DNA from: Chryseobacterium gleum | GTDB taxonomy: Bacteria; Bacteroidota; Bacteroidia; Flavobacteriales_D; Crocinitomicaceae | Direction: 5' to 3' | Length of the DNA stretch: 40,413 nucleotides | Assembly: GCA_945902775.1 (NCBI GenBank) | Contig: CAMDMY010000022.1 | Coordinates: forward strand, 1 to 40,413 | In this document: positions 8,756 through 18,500 of the stretch, piece after piece | Layout: each line of letters opens with the position of its first letter | How positions within the stretch are numbered: position 1 is the stretch's first letter | Program-made: the position numbers and the translations under genes | The notes under the pieces: model-generated | What the model saw: only the letters and a program-made list of their open reading frames with translations | Database searches by the model: none | What the model was told of the DNA's origin: nothing

Positions 8756-9751
8756 ATGTATTTCAATAGAATGATTGGACAAAGTTTTAAAAATAGAACT
8801 GCTTTTTTTACATTCCTTGTAATTGGATTATTTTTAATTGTAATTAATAGCTCGTGCGATAAAGTTAAGAATCCATATCCGAAACAATTTGTTGATATGG
8901 ATACAACACTTCTTTCAGGAATTACATTTAAAGAATATAAAAATACACTTTGGACAAATTTTTCAAACAATTCTAATACTTTAAGAAATGTTTTGATTGA
9001 AGATTTTACGGGACATAAATGTGTGAATTGCCCTTATGCTGCTAAAACTGCTCTATTAATTGAAGATGCTAACAAGGATAGAGTTTTTGTAGCTTCTATT
9101 CATTCTGGACCAAATGGGAATACAGGATTTCAGTCTACTTCAGGAACGGTGTTTTCTCGAGATTTCACAAATCCTCAAGGACTTGAGATTTCAAAATTAA
9201 TCTCAGATGGTGGTTTTGTAGGAAACCCTTCAGGTACTATAAATAGAACTTCTCATGGTGGACAAATATTTCAAAATTATACTACTTGGGATAATTACTC
9301 TTCTTCAATTATAACCGAAAACATTTTAAAGGTTAATCTGCAATCCATAATTAATTATGTCCCAACTACTAGAGGTGTATTCTTACATACTGAAGTTGAT
9401 GTTAAAACAGCAATTTCGGATGATTTATATCAAGTAGTTTATTTAATTGAAGATTCGCTTATATCACCTCAAACAACTCCTTCAGATTGGCCTATTGCTA
9501 ATTTAGATATGAATTACGTGCACCATGATATTCATAGAGGTTGTATAGATGGTAAAGCTGAAGGAAGAAAGCTAACTTCTGATTTTAAAAAAGACAAAGA
9601 TGGTAAAACATTAACGGGTGATAAATACTATTTAAATTATAGTTATAAATTACCTGATGCATTTAATCCAGATAATATGCATCTTTTGATTTTTGTTTAC
9701 AATAAATCAACCAAAGAAATTTACCAAGTAATTAGAAAAGATATCCCTTAA
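8756..9751 (+). CDS. Omp28-like lipoprotein with thioredoxin-type CxxC
   Basis: A 331-residue protein of the Omp28-related family first described as a surface antigen in Porphyromonas. After a hydrophobic N-terminal segment comes Cys34 in a NSSC context, a loose lipobox, so outer-membrane lipoprotein is likely. VLIEDFTGHKCVNCPYA gives a thioredoxin-like CxxC (Cys89, Cys92), as in the family. A second possible start is Met6 (8771), which gives a more usual signal length. Third gene of the TlpA-DUF6029-Omp28 run; the promoter of mrp begins soon after its stop. It may accept or donate electrons for disulfide exchange at the outer membrane (inference). Confidence 0.8.
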   Translation: MYFNRMIGQSFKNRTAFFTFLVIGLFLIVINSSCDKVKNPYPKQFVDMDTTLLSGITFKEYKNTLWTNFSNNSNTLRNVLIEDFTGHKCVNCPYAAKTALLIEDANKDRVFVASIHSGPNGNTGFQSTSGTVFSRDFTNPQGLEISKLISDGGFVGNPSGTINRTSHGGQIFQNYTTWDNYSSSIITENILKVNLQSIINYVPTTRGVFLHTEVDVKTAISDDLYQVVYLIEDSLISPQTTPSDWPIANLDMNYVHHDIHRGCIDGKAEGRKLTSDFKKDKDGKTLTGDKYYLNYSYKLPDAFNPDNMHLLIFVYNKSTKEIYQVIRKDIP

Positions 9752-9794
9752 GTATATTCTGCGTTGAAGGCTTATTTTTAATTAATCTTAATAG

Positions 9795-9826
9795 TTGGAT
9801 TACTCTTTCTTTTTTCTGTATTTTTG
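9795..9826 (+). promoter_or_regulatory. Promoter of mrp
   Basis: TTG at 9795-9797, 21 bases, then TATTTTTG (-7 box) at 9819-9826. This fits the TTG-N(17-23)-TAnnTTTG consensus and leaves about a 12-base leader to the ATG at 9845. Confidence 0.65.
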
Positions 9827-9844
9827 TATAAACTATTCATAGAA

Positions 9845-10936
9845 ATGGAAATAAATCGAGAAAGTGTTTTAGAAGTATTAGGGACAATTATTGAACCTGA
9901 TTTAAAAAAAGATATTGTAACTCTAAATTTAGTTGAACATTTAGGAATTGAAGGTTCAAAAATTGAATTGTCTGTAGCGATTTATAATACAGCTTTGCAT
10001 GCTAAAAAAAGAATGCAAGAAGCAATCGATTTTAATTTAAAGCGTGTTTTTGGTAATGATATTGAAGTGATTTCTTCAATTAAAGGATTACCTCAGAACG
10101 AAAAGAATACACATCGAAAAATACTACCAGAAGTTAAAAATATTATTGCTATTGCATCTGGTAAAGGGGGAGTTGGTAAGTCTACCATAACAGCAAATTT
10201 AGCGGGTGGTTTAGCAAAAGCAGGTTTCAAAGTTGGTGTAATAGATGCTGATATTTACGGACCTTCTATGCCAACTATGTTTGATGTAGTCAAAGAACGT
10301 CCTTCGATGATTGATGTGGACGGTGTCTCTAAAATAAATCCTGTAATGAGTTACGGATTGAAAATATTATCAATTGGTTTCTTTACTGAACAAGATAATG
10401 CAGTTGTTTGGAGAGGACCGATGGCTTCAAAAGCGATGACTCAAATGTTTACAGATGCTTATTGGGGAGAATTGGATTATTTGTTAATTGATTTACCTCC
10501 TGGTACAGGTGATATTCATTTATCGTTGGTTGGCTTAGTTCCTCTAGATGGTGTTGTTATTGTTAGTACTCCTCAAGAAGTTGCTTTGGCTGATGCGCGT
10601 AGAGGAGTAAATATGTTTCAAATGGATTCTATTAACGTTCCAATTGTTGGAATTGTTGAAAATATGGCTTGGTTTACTCCTGCAGAATTACCTGAAAATA
10701 AGTACTATTTATTTGGTAAAAATGGAGCAAAAGATTTAGCGGAGAAAATGGAAGTGCCTTTTTTAGGACATATTCCTTTGGTTCAAAGTGTTAGAGAAGC
10801 GGGTGATATTGGTAGGCCAGCAGTTTTTCAAGAAAACACACCGTCATCGATAGCATTTGATGAATTGGTTAAAACATTTATTGAGCAGGTAAAAATTGTA
10901 AAAAAAACAACATCTATTAAACAATTAGTATCATGA
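9845..10936 (+). CDS. mrp: Mrp/ApbC-family P-loop ATPase, Fe-S cluster carrier type
   Basis: A 363-residue cytoplasmic protein. Residues 1-75 form an MIP18/DUF59-like domain (VLEVLGTIIEPDLKKDIV), followed by the ParA/MinD-like ATPase with the deviant Walker A GKGGVGKS (106-113), IDADIYGPSMPTMF, and LIDLPPGTGDIHLS. The family loads or transfers Fe-S clusters. The CxxC that binds the cluster in enteric ApbC (after VENM) is missing: here the sequence is VENMAWFTPAELPENKYYLF. I believe this is common in Bacteroidota homologues. The start is ATG 9845, because an upstream TTG at 9824 lies within the promoter. Its stop overlaps the next gene by ATGA, so the two proteins are probably made together. 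Confidence 0.92.
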   Translation: MEINRESVLEVLGTIIEPDLKKDIVTLNLVEHLGIEGSKIELSVAIYNTALHAKKRMQEAIDFNLKRVFGNDIEVISSIKGLPQNEKNTHRKILPEVKNIIAIASGKGGVGKSTITANLAGGLAKAGFKVGVIDADIYGPSMPTMFDVVKERPSMIDVDGVSKINPVMSYGLKILSIGFFTEQDNAVVWRGPMASKAMTQMFTDAYWGELDYLLIDLPPGTGDIHLSLVGLVPLDGVVIVSTPQEVALADARRGVNMFQMDSINVPIVGIVENMAWFTPAELPENKYYLFGKNGAKDLAEKMEVPFLGHIPLVQSVREAGDIGRPAVFQENTPSSIAFDELVKTFIEQVKIVKKTTSIKQLVS

Positions 10937-11193
10937 TTTTAAATAAAGTAGAGTTAGAAGAAAAAATAAGAACTGTTTTATTAGAATTGAGACCTTTTTT
11001 CGAAGCGGACGGGGGTGATATAGAATTTTTTGAAATAACAGATGAAGGAGTTTTAAAAGTAATGTTAATGGGGGCTTGTAGTGATTGTTCTATGAGTTTA
11101 ATGACCTTGAAATCGGGCGTTGAAGAAGCTGTCAAGAAAATAGCTCCTGAAATTATTTCGGTTGAAGCAGTAAATCATCCCTCATTTGCTTAA
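10933..11193 (+). CDS. NifU C-terminal-domain Fe-S scaffold protein
   Basis: A compact 86-residue protein corresponding to the NifU C-terminal (Nfu) domain. It has LRPFFEADGGDIEF near the start and GACSDCSMSLMTLKSGVE with Cys49 and Cys52, the CxxC that holds a bridging 4Fe-4S cluster in a dimer. It would accept or assemble Fe-S clusters and pass them to apo-proteins. It starts inside the mrp stop (ATGA at 10933-10936), pointing to coupled translation and a shared pathway; it may supply the cysteines that this Mrp lacks (inference). Transcription ends at the hairpin at 11219-11246. Confidence 0.92.
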   Translation: MILNKVELEEKIRTVLLELRPFFEADGGDIEFFEITDEGVLKVMLMGACSDCSMSLMTLKSGVEEAVKKIAPEIISVEAVNHPSFA

Positions 11194-11218
11194 TTTATAA
11201 TGAATTGAATTTCAATAG

Positions 11219-11246
11219 AAAGCGACATTTATTGTCGCTTTTTTTA
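11219..11246. terminator. Terminator shared by convergent genes
   Basis: Stem AAAGCGACA (11219-11227), loop TTTAT, stem TGTCGCTTT (11233-11241), then a T run. It terminates the mrp-nifU transcript. The stop codon of the convergent minus-strand gene (11244-11246) lies in the T run, so there is no spacer between the two units. Confidence 0.9.
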
Positions 11247-12128
11247 TACCTCAAATTCATAGGAAGTCAATACTTGATTTTTATCATCCATTACTTTTAA
11301 AAAATAGTTCCCTTTTATCCAACCTTTTACCCTAATATGAAAAGTTGATTCGACAGGTCCATCCCATAATGCTCTTCTTTTTTGACTTCTCATAACTACA
11401 CCGCCCGTTTCTTTATGAATTTCTTCATGTATATAGGTGTTTTTCAAGCAAGAAAATCGATATTTTCCTCCGACTTCTGTTGTGTTGCGAACGATATATC
11501 CATTTTGATCCAGACTTTCTGTTTGAGATGCTGCATACCACGTTTCTTTTTGATTCGTCAATTCACATAAAAATTTTCTAATTTCTTTGTCAGCTGGAGT
11601 TAGATTTGGAATTGCTGCTACTGAATGATTGTCGGATGCTGTCCAAACCATATTTTGAAAATAATTGACATCAATTTTTTTCTGTTTAATGAAATCAACT
11701 AGTTTTTGAAGTTTTGGATTCGTTGTTTTATTTACTACAAAACTGCTCGTTTCTCTTGGACTTGCATCATGTGCTTGACAACAATAAGCCTCAATTGTTA
11801 TATTCGTTTTTACTTTTGGAAGTACCGAAACTATCTGATCTTTAACAGTTAATAAAGTCTGTTCACCCTCATTTGAAGGTTCAAAAATTGTTCCTGCTGG
11901 AATTCTTAAAGTTAACGAAGAAGTTGTAAGGTTTTGAATATCAACAACCACCGATTTCCCACTATGCGAACCATTGGATTTTTGAAGACTTTTTATTTTC
12001 CTGAATTTACAAGCATCTGAAAATAACAATTCGGTTGTTTCATGTTTTTTCGATTGAAATGAAAAGAATGAAAGGCAAAATACCAACAAGCAGGTATTTA
12101 AGACTGGGAGAGAGCGATTGTTTTTCAT
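11244..12128 (-). CDS. Secreted protein of unknown function
   Basis: A 294-residue protein, not recognised. A signal-peptide-like start (hydrophobic LNTCLLVFCLSFFSF) is followed by an Ig-like or beta-sandwich region about 60-150 (VVVDIQNLTTSSLTLRIPAG, then a SVLPKVKTNITIEAYCC strand and CQAHDASP). A helical part lies about 150-200 (KLQKLVDFIKQKKID, LTPADKEIRKFLCELTNQK). The C-terminal ~90 residues contain HEEIHKETGG and RRALWDGPVESTFHIRVKGWIKGNYFLKV, which looks like another beta domain. The middle pattern 'IPAGTIFEPSNEGEQ...V..LP..K..I...AYC' is one I have seen in other uncharacterised secreted proteins. The gene stands alone, divergent from the giant surface-protein gene. The HEEIH string might suggest metal binding, but HExxH in a peptidase would need more support. 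Confidence 0.75.
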   Translation of the reverse strand: MKNNRSLPVLNTCLLVFCLSFFSFQSKKHETTELLFSDACKFRKIKSLQKSNGSHSGKSVVVDIQNLTTSSLTLRIPAGTIFEPSNEGEQTLLTVKDQIVSVLPKVKTNITIEAYCCQAHDASPRETSSFVVNKTTNPKLQKLVDFIKQKKIDVNYFQNMVWTASDNHSVAAIPNLTPADKEIRKFLCELTNQKETWYAASQTESLDQNGYIVRNTTEVGGKYRFSCLKNTYIHEEIHKETGGVVMRSQKRRALWDGPVESTFHIRVKGWIKGNYFLKVMDDKNQVLTSYEFEV

Positions 12129-12527
12129 TTGGAGAGAGTTTCTCCTATAATTTAGAATTCAAAAAAAGTTACAATTCAAAATAATAATAAGTTACATCTT
12201 TTATAGTGGAGATCTATTTTGCTTAAAATTATTGATATTATTTTTTTGTTAAATTTTAAAACTACATATTTCACTACTAATTGTTTTGGAATATACTATA
12301 GACACTATCAATAAGTTAGTGTAGAATTAAATAAACAATCCTTAATCAGAACAAATAACTTCTATTTAATAAAATATTTTTTTTATTCAACTTATAAATC
12401 ATATTTTTGCCAAAAATATGATAAGAATCATAAATTCTCTAGTGATTAAAATCAAAATTGAATTTCTAAAAAATCATATTGCTCGATTTGTTCGAGTAAA
12501 AAACTTATTTTATAAAATTATAGTAGT
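12129..12527. other. 399-base divergent promoter region
   Basis: Very AT-rich spacer between the minus-strand gene at 12128 and the giant surface-protein gene at 12528. It holds one perfect 25-base palindrome (12398-12422) overlapping a TAnnTTTG box, and a small inverted repeat CTCGA/TCGAG (12482-12496) about 30 bases before the giant gene. No reading frame or RNA gene was recognised. Confidence 0.6.
12398..12422. promoter_or_regulatory. Perfect 25-base palindrome containing -7 boxes on both strands
   Basis: ATCATATTTTTG, a central C, and the exact complement CAAAAATATGAT. Each arm contains TATTTTTG, so a TAnnTTTG box is present on both strands (plus strand 12402-12409). It could be an operator, a bidirectional promoter, or both. 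The plus-strand leader to 12528 would be about 110 bases. No TTG is at the expected -33 position on the plus strand. Confidence 0.5.
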
Positions 12528-15500
12528 ATGAACAACACTTTTCGTTTTTTTCTTAAATCAATCTCTGTTGGGATTTTTCTTTTGTTTTTTAGTTTTAAAG
12601 CTGAATCTCATGGTATGTCAACTCCTACTATAACTTTTGATAAATGTACAGGGAAGACAACAATTAATTTTCAAACTAGTGGTGGTGGTGATGCGGTAAC
12701 TTCGCCTGGTATAACATGGGGTTATGAGTGTCAAGATTATTTAAATAACGCATCATTTTATTATAAAAATACATCTGGAGACTGGGTTGTATTTTCTACT
12801 TATGGAGGTGGTTTCATTACTGTACCTTCTTATTGTACATATACTACTGGTAAAATGGTAGTAAATACTTATCCTTCAGATGCTTTAATGCCATATGAAT
12901 TTAGAATAGCAGGTTCTTGGCATAACGATGCATCAAGTGGAATTGTCTGTGGTGCTGATTTTAGTTCAGGTAATGATAACTTTGATGTATCTTCTTCTAA
13001 ATTTACACCCCAAATAATTGATGCCCCTGCAAATGTTACAGCAACAGATGGTAATTTATGTGGTAAAATAGATTTAAAATGGGATGCGCCTTCACAATCA
13101 TGGGCAACACTTGCTGCTTGTAGTTATCCAGGTACCTATTCGTATGATATATACAATGGCTCAACTCATATTGGGAATACATCAGATACTAAATACACCT
13201 ATTATACAAATACATCAACCGATATCACTTTTAATATTAAAACACGTTGGGTGCCAGATGGTAATCCTTATTATTTTCTTAATAGTGCATCTTCTGACGC
13301 AGTTGGTAAAATAAAACAAGTACCCGACCCTGCATCAGGAGTTTTGGCATCAACTGATAGATGTGATGGTGCCATCAAAATTGAATGGAGTTGGTATGCT
13401 AGTAATCCTGAAAATGGTTTTAAATTATACCGATCAACAAATAATACAGGTCCTTTTACTAAAATTGCCGATTTATCAGGTTCAGTTAGAAATTATGTAA
13501 ACGATGCTAATACAGTTAATTATCCTGCAGTAAAAAAGCAAAATTATTATTATAAAGTTTCTACAATTAATGATTGTAATTCAGAAACACCTTCTGAAAT
13601 TTTTATGGGATATGCAGCGGATAAACCGTTAGCTTCTGTTTTGGCTACTCCTATTATTAATGCTAACAATACGATTACTTTAAATTGGACAAATGCTTCA
13701 GACAACGAAGATAAATTCACAGTTGAAAGGTATTTAGACGGGGGAGGCTCACCTACAATAATAGAACTGCCTGTTAATACGGCTTCTTATATAGATGCTT
13801 CTGTGGCTGCTTGTATTAAATACAATTATATAATCAAAGCATATAATTCATGTGCAGTATATGGGATTTCCTCAAATTCAAATGACACGAAATTAACACC
13901 AGACTTAAGTACCACATTTAATGCGAATAAAAAACTTACATGTTCAAAAGGATATTACAATAATCGTGTCGAGTTGAGTTGGTCTCTTGATAATTCCAAT
14001 GTGATAACGAACGTTAAAATATACCGTAAAGTTTATGGTTCATTAGATTTACCAACACTTATAACAACAGTTACACCTGCTACTGGTACTTATATTGATT
14101 ACACAATTGATGCAGGGGTTTTTTACCAATACTCATTGGTTGGAGAAACCAATTGTGCGGGTACATCAATAGTAACTTCAACTAATGTTTATTCTGAAGA
14201 TATTGGTTTTCGATCTCCTACAGGTATTATCAATGGCCATATTGAGTATGCAGGAGGTATTGCTGTTAAAGATGCTATCGTAAGGGTAGAGAAAACATCC
14301 GGTGCATCTGGTTACGCAGCATCGTTTGATGGAAATGGATATTTGAGCGCGCCAAGCAATCCAAATTTAAGTGTTTCTAATGCCTTAACTTTAGAATCTT
14401 GGGTTTCTATTTCAGATTTAGCTGTGTCTCAATTTATTTTAGGGAAAGAAGGTTCATATGTTATACGTTACGATGGTTCGTCAAATAAAGTGAAATTTGA
14501 GGTTATAAATGGCGCAACTACCTACACTGCTCAATCGAGTGATCCAATTTTGGTCAATCAATATTATCATTTTACTGGAGCTTACGATGGTGTAAATGTT
14601 AAATTATTTTTAAACGGTAATTTGGTTCAATCAGTTGCAGCTTCAGCATTGATTACACAAAATGGGAACGCATTGACAGTTGGGGGTAATGGAACAACTA
14701 ATTTCAAAGGTAAATTGGATGAAATTCGTGTTTGGAAAATAGCAAAAACAAATGATGATGTTAAAAAAGATTTTGAGCGAATTTTAAATGGAAACGAAAC
14801 GGGTTTGGTTGTTGCTTTTCATGCCGATGAAAATGTAGGAACAGCATTGTACGATATTTCTAAAACAGGGAATTCTTTTAATGCGAACCATACTTCCTTT
14901 ACAGGTTCAGGTTTTACATTTTCTTCTACTATTCCTAGTGCTTCTCAAATGGGTTATATTGCTTACACCAATGCAACTGGTGATTATACCATTGAAGGTG
15001 TTCGTTACAATGGAACAGGAGAGAATTTTAAAGTAACACCTAGTTTAGGAGTTCATAAATTTAAACCAGGAAATAAGATTTTATTTATCGGTGATGGTTC
15101 AACGGTTCAAAATACAATCGATTTCTTAGACGAATCTTCTTTTTTAACAACAGGAAATGTTAGGTATTCCCCATTGAGTGAGTCGTGTACTTGTCCAGTA
15201 GAGGGTGCATTTGTCTTAATTGATGGAGTAAACGTTGTGAAAGACGGAGCCGTGGTTACTACAAATAGTGATGGAAACTTTAGTATTAATGTGCCTATTG
15301 GAGAGCATGTTATAACGGTTAGTCAACCCGGTCATACTTATTTAAAAGGAAGATTTCCAGTAGATTTAAATACCAAACATAATTTTCAAGAAAATTTACT
15401 CGGAATAAAATTCATCGATTCTACTTTTGTAAAAGTAGTCGGAAGAGTTGTTGGAGGAACAAGAGAAGCTGCAAAGCCAATGATAATAGGTAGATCTAAA

Positions 15501-18500
15501 AACAACATCGGTGCAGCAGAAATTAAATTTACAACACTGAGTAGTTGTTACACAAAATCGATTATTACTAATCCAGTAAGTGGTGATTACGTGGCTTATT
15601 TACCACCATTGAAATATACAATTGCAGATTTTAGCACTACGAATTCATCATCACCAAATATTGCAACCTTTACGAATTCTATTTTTTCTAATAATACATT
15701 ATTAGATGTATCAACAATTCCACCTGTTCAAGAAATCATTGATACAGTTTTCACGAATGCAGCAAAAACAGCATGGAGCAGTATTGGTAAAGAAACATAT
15801 CAAACAATAAGAAGTTGGAACTATCGATCTGCACCTGAAATTTGGGTAAAAGATTTAAAAGGACGTGATTTCACTAATTTTGGGGGAGATTCTACTTATG
15901 TTTACGATAATCCAATTACAAAATTAAAAGACACGTTAAAAGGAATAACACCTGTAACATTTAGTTACCCATTATTTACTCAAAGTAAAGAATACAATGT
16001 AAAAATAGGTGCAAAAGAAAAGTACATTTATAAAACAAGTCCTTCAGCAACACCAATTGTAGATGAAGTGCCAGTTACAACAGGTTTACTTACAATCAAC
16101 AATGGTTTATCTACTATTCCTATTAAACAAATTAAAGTAGATGAAACCTATATTTCTGCAACAAAAGATAGTACTTCATCTCCATATTCGTTTATTGTAG
16201 GAAAGCCTTCTACTTCATTTACACCTGGCTCAAATAATTTTTCAAATCAGTTTTCTGTGACTTTTGAAAGCGGCATCAATAAAGTTGAATGGAAATTAAT
16301 AGGAATAATCATTGGAGGTAAATCCTCAGATGGACAAGGTTTCGTAACTGTTGGCCCTCAAATTCCAGAAATGATTTTAAGAGATCCACCTGGAACGGAT
16401 AGTTATTGTTCGTTTGAAAAAGGACAATCGATTTCGAAAGAAACGAATTGGTCTGTTGGATTTGGATCAGGAATTAATGCTCAAAAAAGAGTTGAGCTTG
16501 GAACAAAATTTTCTATTGGATTAGGAATGCAAACAGAAACAGAAGTTAGTAATGAATTAAAAATAAATTTAAAAGAAGAATCGAAAACGACTGATGGTGG
16601 AGGATTAATTACAACATTAACTTCAACTGATAATTGGTCCACAAGTCAAGGTTTAAATGGTGTGTCAGGTAATTACATTGGTGCCGGCGGTGATATCTTT
16701 ATAGGAAAAGCGATGAATGTTGACTTTGGTATCGCAGATAACATTAGTATCGTTCAATATAGTACTTGTAGTCTTCCAGGAGTTTCATGTAATTCAACTC
16801 GTTTTAACTATAATGGTGTAGAATATGCGGTCGCTTTACGTAAAACTTTAGCAGTAGCGCCTGGTGGATATGCAACTGCATTTACGTATACTCAAGATCA
16901 TATTGTTTCAAAATTAATCCCACGTCTAAAAGAGTTGCGTAATCAACTTTTCACATCCAAACCAACTATGTATGTTTCAAAACTGGCAAAAAACAGCCCT
17001 AATTACGGAAGAAATAATGATGATCCAGTTTTCGGAAAAGCACCTTATAATCCTTGGAGTATTGGCTGTTTAAATTGTCAAACATCAGAAAATCAAATAA
17101 CTACAGAGCCGTCGGATGCAGATGGATTGAGTTATAGTTATATAAAACCTTCAAATCCAATTCCTGTTTCTCTAACTACGAATAGCGGTGTAAATACATC
17201 AATGAACATTCCTGCAGCAATGGGCGATTCAGTAAGATGGTACAACCAACAAATTAGGTTATGGGAAGAAGCTGTTGCCAGAAATGAAAAGGATAAATAC
17301 GATGCGATTTTAAAAGCTTCGCCCGATGTAAATAGGTCATTTAGTGCAGGTACTGCTTATACAAATACAATCACTAATGAGTCTACATATACTACAACTT
17401 CTGCTTTCGAACTTGCTATTTCGGTTGAAGCTGTATTAAAAATAGGAGCAGAAATTGGTGGTTCTGGAGTAGAGGTTGAAGATGGTTTAGCAATTAATCT
17501 AAATTATAGTAATGATGAAACAAATACTACTTCAAATACAACTACTTTTTCATACACTTTATCAGATTCTGATGTAGGTGATTCATACAGTGTTGATATT
17601 AATAAAAGTTCATTAGGCTACGGTCCAATCTTTAGTATTAAAGCCGGAGAGACTTCTTGTCCGTGGGAAGGAGCAACAAAAAGTTTGTATTATACTAAAA
17701 ATGATAAACCTGTTATACTAAGTGGTGGAACTTTAAAAAGACAAAATGTTGAGATGAAAGTAGATGGTAGTCCTACTTTTAGTAAAAAAGTGAACATTCC
17801 ATCGGATGCTAAAGCTGTTTTTGATTTGGAAATAATCAACAATACAGAAACACACGATGATATCGAATATGCCATGAATGTATTGTCTTATACCAATCAA
17901 AATGGAGCAATTGTAACCATTGATGGTAACATGCCATCGGATCAATTGTATCTAGTAAAAGATGGAGGTTCAATTCATAAACAATTGGTTATAGAGCGTG
18001 GTGTTAGTGAATATGAATACGACAGTATTGCTGTAGTTGTTGGATCAGCATGTGGTGATGAAAAAATTGCTGACACCATTTATGTTAGTGTCCATTTCTT
18101 ACCATCTTGTACGGATATTGCTATTTCAAACCCGTTAAATCAATTTGTAGTCAACAATTCTTTTGATAATAAATTGAACGTAATCGTTGATAATTATGAC
18201 ATCAACTACAATGGTTTAAAACAACTGGATTTTGAATACAAAAAAAGTGCAGAATCGAGTTGGGTAGGTTTACAATCATGGTTTAAAAATGTAAAATTAC
18301 CACCTACAGGATTAGGTAAAGATTCTTTAAAAATTTCTGAAACAGACGCTTATACTTTATACGAGTGGGATGTAAAAGATTTGCCGGATGGAAATTACGA
18401 TATTCGTTCAAAATCTAAGTGTGACCGTGCAACTATTGAATCGATCGTTTTAACTGGAGTTATTGATAGAATTAATCCTGCAGCATTTGGTACTCCTTCG

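Noticed and set aside
11535-12128. HEEIH in the unknown secreted protein as a zinc metallopeptidase motif
   Set aside because: HEEIH fits HExxH in form, but no third ligand or peptidase fold is visible and the surrounding sequence looks beta-rich.
17690-17945. Minus-strand reading frames inside the giant gene (also near 20135, 20609 and 21617)
   Set aside because: They are opposite-strand shadows of a clear coding region with no features of their own.
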